Below are positions 5,776-7,152 of a DNA stretch of 7,152 nucleotides, piece by piece. Where the stretch lies: contig DATKDU010000450.1 of assembly GCA_035512595.1 (NCBI GenBank), positions 1 to 7,152 of the forward strand, given 5' to 3'. The first letter of the stretch is position 1. Every line of letters begins with the position of its first letter. This stretch comes from DATKDU01 sp035512595. Its GTDB lineage: Bacteria > Planctomycetota > Planctomycetia > Pirellulales > Pirellulaceae. A model generated the notes under the pieces. It was not told the DNA's origin and did no database searches. It saw nothing but the letters and a program-made list of their open reading frames with translations. Made by a program: the position numbers and the translations under genes.

Positions 5776-5813
5776 GCTCGTGGAACCTCGCAACCACGAA
5801 AGGAATTTACTTG

Positions 5814-6234
5814 ATGAAAACGATATTCACCATCTCAGCCGTGGCGGTCTTCCTCGTCGTGGCCCCCAGCCCGTGCTTCGCCCTGGAGGATATCGAATTC
5901 GTCACCAAGGAGCGAGCCAAATCACTCGGCCTGGAAATCAATTCCAGTGCCGCTGGCCCCGACGCTGTCCTGGTTGTGCTTGAATTTGAGACCAAGGGGG
6001 AACTGAAGGACTACAGCCGCGTGGCCTTGGAAATGGAAGACGAAGGAAAACTGCTGCTCTCCTCGACCTTGCGCGAGGAAAAATCTCCATCAGGGCGCGT
6101 CATCGTCAGCTTTGCCGCGGACCGCACTAAGTTGGACAAGCTCACTCTGAAGGTCGTGGTTCAGTACAGCGAGAGAGGGGACCGGCCACGTGCTCCGGGT
6201 CAAGGAATTCGTTGATCTGGAGAAAGTCCGCTGA
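5814..6234 (+). pseudogene. Small secreted protein, copy 2, with a +1 frameshift near the C-terminus
   Basis: The ATG at 5814 is preceded by GAAAGGA about ten bases upstream. It begins a Sec signal peptide, MKTIFTISAVAVFLVVAPSP then CFA, aligned residue for residue with copy 1. A start further upstream at 5688 is open but would bury the signal peptide, so it is rejected. The domain runs through ERAKSLGLEINSSAAGPDAV, LVVLEFETKGELKDYS and GRVIVSFAADRTKLDKLTLK. At a GGGG run (6177-6180) the frame shifts by one base. As written the protein ends at 6215 with an unrelated RPRAPGQGIR tail. Skipping one G restores GHVLRVKEFVDLEKVR and a stop at 6232-6234, matching copy 1. The product lacks about nine residues present in copy 1 in mid-domain. 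It may be a sequencing error, or the altered tail may be tolerated. Function is unknown. Confidence 0.7.
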
Positions 6235-6292
6235 CATGGCTTTGTCGTTCGGCGGCGTGGGGGAAACCAGGACTTGCTCGGCGTCGTCTCCG
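6232..6292 (+). repeat. 61-nt 3'-flank element, copy 2
   Basis: This is the partner of 5684-5744, with four mismatches in 61 bases. Similarity stops abruptly after TCCG at 6292, where sequence unrelated to the inter-gene region begins. That point marks the right boundary of the tandem duplication. Confidence 0.75.
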
Positions 6293-6497
6293 GATAGTGG
6301 TACAGTTTCGATTTTCTGGGTGCCTAGAAACTAATCCCACCTTCCGCTGTGACTCCGAGTCGATGCGCTTAAGCTCTTGAATAAGTTCGCCTGGGATTAC
6401 TTCCGTGCCGCGCATCGGCAAAGGCGATGGCCCCATCCGCAGGATTTCCGGCCGTTGATCTGCCGCATTCGCCCTCATTGGTCGGCGCAGTTGATAA
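6293..6497. other. Stretch without a supported gene between the repeat and the metzincin ORF
   Basis: No frame gives a recognisable protein. On the minus strand a part of 6330-6420 reads MRGTEVIPGELIQELKRIDS, which is protein-like but has no partner motif and continues into obviously non-coding translation. It may be a short relic. The region is less GC-rich than its flanks. Stops at 6492-6497 close the frame that encodes the downstream metalloprotease-like domain. Confidence 0.3.
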
Positions 6498-7152
6498 CTG
6501 CGGAATATCATCACGCCAATTGCTGCCGTTCCAACTTTCTCCGCCGACAATCAGTACCAAGCTTTCACCGGTCGTCGCCAGGTGAATAGCAGGACGTCAA
6601 CCTCGGAAGTTTTCCGCAGCCGCACCGACGGCACTGGCGTGACGAACATTACCAACACCGACAAGCGCGACGAATTGGGGCCTGACTGGAACCCTGCCTG
6701 GGTGAACGATCTGGGCGGCGCTTTGCAGGCCGCAGCGACCGGCAGCGGAGAGACGGGCGAAAGTCTCACCCTCTCCCAGGCCGATCCTCTCCTCACCGAA
6801 GCTGTGGCGCGCTGGGCGGCCGCCGGCGCGGACACCTCCGCCCTCGGCTCCATCCAGATCAACATCGCCGATTTGTCCGGCGCCGCGCTTGGCCTGGCAT
6901 CCGGCGACGCCATCTGGCTCGACGCCAACGCCGCCGGCTGGGGCTGGTTCGTCGATGCGACGCCGTGGGACGATTCCGAGTTCAGCACACCTGGCAACCA
7001 GGGCGAAATGAATCGCATGGACCTGCTGACGGCCGTCATGCACGAGTTGGGACACGTCCTGGGGCATGACCACGATGACGGCGGCGTGATGGCTGAGACG
7101 CTGGCGGCGGGAGTCCGAAGCAGCCCGACGGAATTGCTGTCCGAATACGATG
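6498..7152 (+). CDS. Metzincin/matrixin-like domain of a large surface protein, 5' truncated, continues beyond window
   Basis: The frame has no stop from 6498 to the right edge. The domain reads LTLSQADPLLTEAVARW, then IQINIADLSGAALGLASGD, AIWLDANAAGWGWFVDATPW, MDLLTAVMHELGHVLGHDHD and GGVMAETLAAGVR. HELGHVLGHDH (7041-7073) fits the HExxHxxGxxH zinc motif of metzincins, with a Met in VMAETL as a candidate Met-turn. In planctomycetes, very large extracellular proteins often carry such a domain before repeat regions. No ATG occurs in frame until just before the motif, and GTG at 6582 has no ribosome binding site. Immediately upstream the frame is closed by TGA and TAA. The original N-terminus and signal peptide are therefore probably lost, unless an upstream frameshift joins another exported segment. 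All zinc ligands and the catalytic Glu are retained. Confidence 0.6.
   Translation, partial: MRNIITPIAAVPTFSADNQYQAFTGRRQVNSRTSTSEVFRSRTDGTGVTNITNTDKRDELGPDWNPAWVNDLGGALQAAATGSGETGESLTLSQADPLLTEAVARWAAAGADTSALGSIQINIADLSGAALGLASGDAIWLDANAAGWGWFVDATPWDDSEFSTPGNQGEMNRMDLLTAVMHELGHVLGHDHDDGGVMAETLAAGVRSSPTELLSEYD

Noticed and set aside
5688..5813. Upstream start (ATG 5688) for secreted-protein copy 2
   Set aside because: It would place 42 residues encoded by the conserved 3'-flank repeat in front of a clear signal peptide. ATG 5814 has its own ribosome binding site and aligns with the start of copy 1.
6551..7073. Minus-strand open frames across the metzincin region
   Set aside because: They are antisense shadows of the strongly coding plus-strand frame with the HELGHVLGHDH motif.

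Overview
This window looks like a degenerate accessory stretch from a GC-rich environmental bacterium, most likely a planctomycete. The lineage call is an inference. It rests on three things seen together: the tail of an apiosidase-like (DUF4038-type) glycoside hydrolase, a PEP-CTERM-type sorting tail, and a large-surface-protein fragment with a matrixin-like zinc site. Small secreted proteins of unknown function add to it. No rRNA, tRNA, CRISPR array, integrase or intact transposase could be recognised.

Layout. Positions 2-349 hold the 3' part of the glycoside-hydrolase-like gene, which loses its frame near 253. From there to about 870 there is no convincing gene. A small KOW-domain ORF (875-1120, +) converges on an 86-codon gene (1133-1393, -). 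The start of that minus-strand gene lies directly against the 5'-truncated tail of a PEP-CTERM protein gene (about 1412-1732, +). A strong symmetric terminator hairpin (1746-1793) follows. Behind it is a decayed minus-strand gene (about 1782-2201).

The best-preserved part is a compact four-gene plus-strand operon at 2419-4723. Its proteins have 327, 118, 147 and 163 residues. Spacings are 12 bp, 20 bp and a 4-bp ATGA overlap, and each gene has a Shine-Dalgarno-like site. I cannot name any of the four confidently. The first has a possible helix-turn-helix and a C-terminal coiled coil. The third has a segment resembling small beta-sheet DNA-binding domains. The fourth has a Pro/Ala-rich N-terminus and a helical core. 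This is the best candidate for an undescribed system, but its function cannot be read from the sequence alone.

After about 400 bp without a clear gene comes a tandem duplication of a small secreted-protein gene (5231-5686 and 5814-6234). Copy 1 carries an in-frame TGA at codon 43, and copy 2 has a +1 frameshift near its 3' end. Their 61-nt 3' flanks are 57/61 identical, although only about half of the aligned N-terminal residues match. A 50-nt element upstream of the genes is also duplicated. The window ends inside an open frame (6498-7152) that encodes a metzincin-type zinc motif but has no good start, so it is probably a 5'-truncated surface protein gene.

Overall, gene fragments are common and only the four-gene operon and the two small convergent genes look intact. 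That suggests repeated rearrangement and decay around a maintained cassette.
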